From: Candidatus Merdimorpha stercoravium
Lineage (GTDB): Bacteria > Bacteroidota > Bacteroidia > Flavobacteriales > UBA1820
Direction: 5' to 3'
Assembly: GCA_018715295.1 (NCBI GenBank)
Contig: DVLY01000077.1
Location: 1 to 15,249 of the forward strand
DNA: 15,249 nt
Position numbers and translations under genes: made by a program. The notes beneath the pieces were generated by a model, which did not search any database, was not told where the DNA came from, and saw only the letters and a list, made by a program, of their open reading frames with translations. This document shows, piece by piece, positions 14,801 through 15,249 of the stretch; the stretch's first letter is position 1; each line of letters starts with the position of its first letter.

Positions 14801-15131
14801 TGAGAACGACATTGAAATTCCTGTCCTCTCCCAGAACCAGATATACGTCTTCGATCTTTTCAGGAATAAACCCTACGAAAGATACTTCGATCGTGTAAGG
14901 GCCTCCCACACGCATACCGTTGATGTTGAAACGGCCGTTGGTCTGAGTACCCACCGTGTAAACGGTTCCCGAAGGAAGGTGCGTAGCTTTTACGGTCGCT
15001 CCGGGCATCGTTTGCTTTTGCGTATCGGTTACCAATCCGCTGATGCTCGCAGTTGTCACCTGTGCCGTTGCACCGAGGGCAACCGCCACGAAAGCGACGA
15101 TAAATGCAAAACTTCTCAAGAATGTTTTCAT
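11841..15131 (-). CDS. Oar-like TonB-dependent outer-membrane receptor with carboxypeptidase-regulatory-like domain
   Basis: This 1096-residue protein is predicted to be an outer-membrane beta-barrel transporter or secretion channel driven by TonB. Residues 1 to about 23 are a signal peptide (MKTFLRSF, a hydrophobic core, then LGATA before Gln24). Residues 27-110 form a carboxypeptidase-regulatory-like beta domain (SISGLVTDTQKQTMPGATVK). A DLGEVVVIGTSN segment (117-128), often seen before the plug in Bacteroidetes receptors, precedes the plug, about 135-245, with VTVDGASFNNSYGLSS and NTVTKSGTNQWTGSVYW. The rest is rich in aromatic and Asn/Asp residues, as in a 22-strand barrel, and ends SPSSRWAMQIGVKYMFN, a barrel-type terminal strand. 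The NTVTKSGTNxWxG pattern resembles Oar-family proteins; Myxococcus Oar is linked to protein export. No SusD partner lies inside the window, so a glycan-uptake role is not supported. The substrate is unknown. It appears monocistronic. Confidence 0.93.
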   Translation of the reverse strand: MKTFLRSFAFIVAFVAVALGATAQVTTASISGLVTDTQKQTMPGATVKATHLPSGTVYTVGTQTNGRFNINGMRVGGPYTIEVSFVGFIPEKIEDVYLVLGEDRNFNVVLKENTQDLGEVVVIGTSNPIISAGRTGAQEVITRDKIDRMPAINRSIDDFTRLTPMSNGNSFAGASYRFNNVTVDGASFNNSYGLSSKLGAGDLQPISLEAIDQIQVMIAPYDVRNGAFVGAGINTVTKSGTNQWTGSVYWYTKSPSLEGRRQKDVTVDKGDFQENHYGLSIGGPIIKNKLFFFINGELDRLSTPVNYRPRPDKNTPVEGDYSFADQQTLQELADFLMENFNYNPGSYNVENTPVEADRLTARLDWNINTKNTLSLKYFYLKSFVTNNPSTSGALPGGRGPNANAIPFSSSYYRQNNNFNIFIADLNTTISSNMSNALTVGYSALRDFRNMDGGFFPEVNIGQGDAELPAKSTAFTTFGTEANSYNNLLYSDIYQIQDNFTWTVGDHQLVFGTQSDFRSFKNGFANSFAGQYQYQSIEDFYADVLAHKQWIASGANPADRPLTNAIYYKQMYNATDSDAFPYAKTSVLTLGFYVQDRWTITPNFNLTLGLRADIPIFTSKLDHNPVFDGVIFRDGRTIDTAKLPSTNVMLSPRVGFNWDVMGDHTLQIRGGSGLFAGTPPYVWIGNQAGNNGLLFGQVETGYAFSGEVNAPKPADGQPAKASIAITDPELKYPQIWKTDLAVDYRFGKGWIATVELLYNKDVHALYHTDINHPNYDRSWVTSLGGADNRPYLIKNKLNSEAYDVILLTNTNKGYSFYTTLQLQKDFLTGPLKGLYLNGSYTFGVSKSVTDGSSSVASSAYKYRPAVNPDADELGYSAGSFPDRILLQASYRIEYAKSMATSIGVVYQRYMPFRYSYTYNGDVNNDSYSYNDLIYVPEKMSDIRIVPAAGDKRSELAIWHDIYSFIKQDPYLRYHRGEYAERNGGRAPYVNQVDLNFAQDFFLETASGQRNTIRVSLDISNFLNLLNKNWGVRQSTPSGWNQQYQFLQMTEKPSAANNYTPGFTMPEKNGKVPTSTFEDYISPSSRWAMQIGVKYMFN

Positions 15132-15183
15132 AAAATTGGTGTTATTGTGTTTGTATTTATTCTTCCGTTCCGTTTTAGCTCCA

Positions 15184-15191
15184 CAAAGGTA
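15184..15191 (-). promoter_or_regulatory. Predicted -7 element for the TonB-dependent receptor
   Basis: TACCTTTG on the minus strand (15191-15184), matching TAnnTTTG and identical to the elements before gltX and nuoA. It lies 52 nt upstream of the ATG. No good upstream TTTG element is found at the standard spacing; TTTCG at 15211-15207 is 15 bases away and weak. The remaining upstream DNA to the window edge is A/T-rich and holds no gene that I can see. Confidence 0.6.
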
Positions 15192-15249
15192 TTTCCGCTT
15201 TTTTATCGAAATTTTCCTTCTCTTTTACCAAAACGTTAAATCCAAACCC

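Noticed and set aside
1..15249. CRISPR arrays, insertion sequences, phage or defence genes
   Set aside because: No regularly spaced repeats, transposase or integrase motifs, or terminal inverted repeats were seen; the window is continuously explained by three housekeeping or envelope transcription units.

Overview
The window looks like a chromosomal segment of a GC-rich member of the Bacteroidetes. It is probably of the order Bacteroidales, and an Alistipes/Rikenellaceae-like organism fits, but the genus is a guess. The reasons are: a complex I (nuo) operon with fused nuoCD and no nuoE, nuoF or nuoG; three copies of the Bacteroidetes-type promoter element TAnnTTTG, each reading TACCTTTG on the minus strand; A-rich start regions mostly without Shine-Dalgarno sites; and an Oar-like TonB-dependent receptor with an N-terminal carboxypeptidase-regulatory-like domain. 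Every convincing gene lies on the minus strand, so transcription runs from high to low coordinates.

Layout in order of transcription. (1) 15131-11841 is a 1096-residue outer-membrane TonB-dependent receptor with its own promoter and a strong intrinsic terminator. (2) 11703-10180 is gltX, glutamyl-tRNA synthetase, with its own promoter and a likely terminator. (3) From a promoter at about 10067-10094, a purine-rich leader of about 165 nt runs into a tightly packed complex I operon, nuoA-B-CD-H-I-J-K-L-M-N. Gaps are at most 38 nt, and nuoA/nuoB and nuoI/nuoJ overlap. nuoN runs off the left edge, with 438 codons visible.

Together the nuo genes encode the whole membrane arm (A, H, J, K, L, M, N) and the quinone-reducing Q module (B, CD, I), with ligands for clusters N2, N6a and N6b. 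The NADH-oxidising module (E, F, G) is missing from its usual place between nuoD and nuoH and from the upstream flank. The product is expected to be an 11-subunit-type proton-pumping quinone reductase whose electron donor cannot be read from this window.

This is mostly ordinary housekeeping sequence; I see no mobile element, CRISPR array, phage or defence system. Points worth a second look are the missing NADH module, the loss in NuoM of the central TM8 lysine that NuoL and NuoN keep, terminator U-tracts that run into the next promoter's upstream element, the polypurine leader of the nuo mRNA, and a repeated start-site sequence at nuoB, nuoJ and nuoK.
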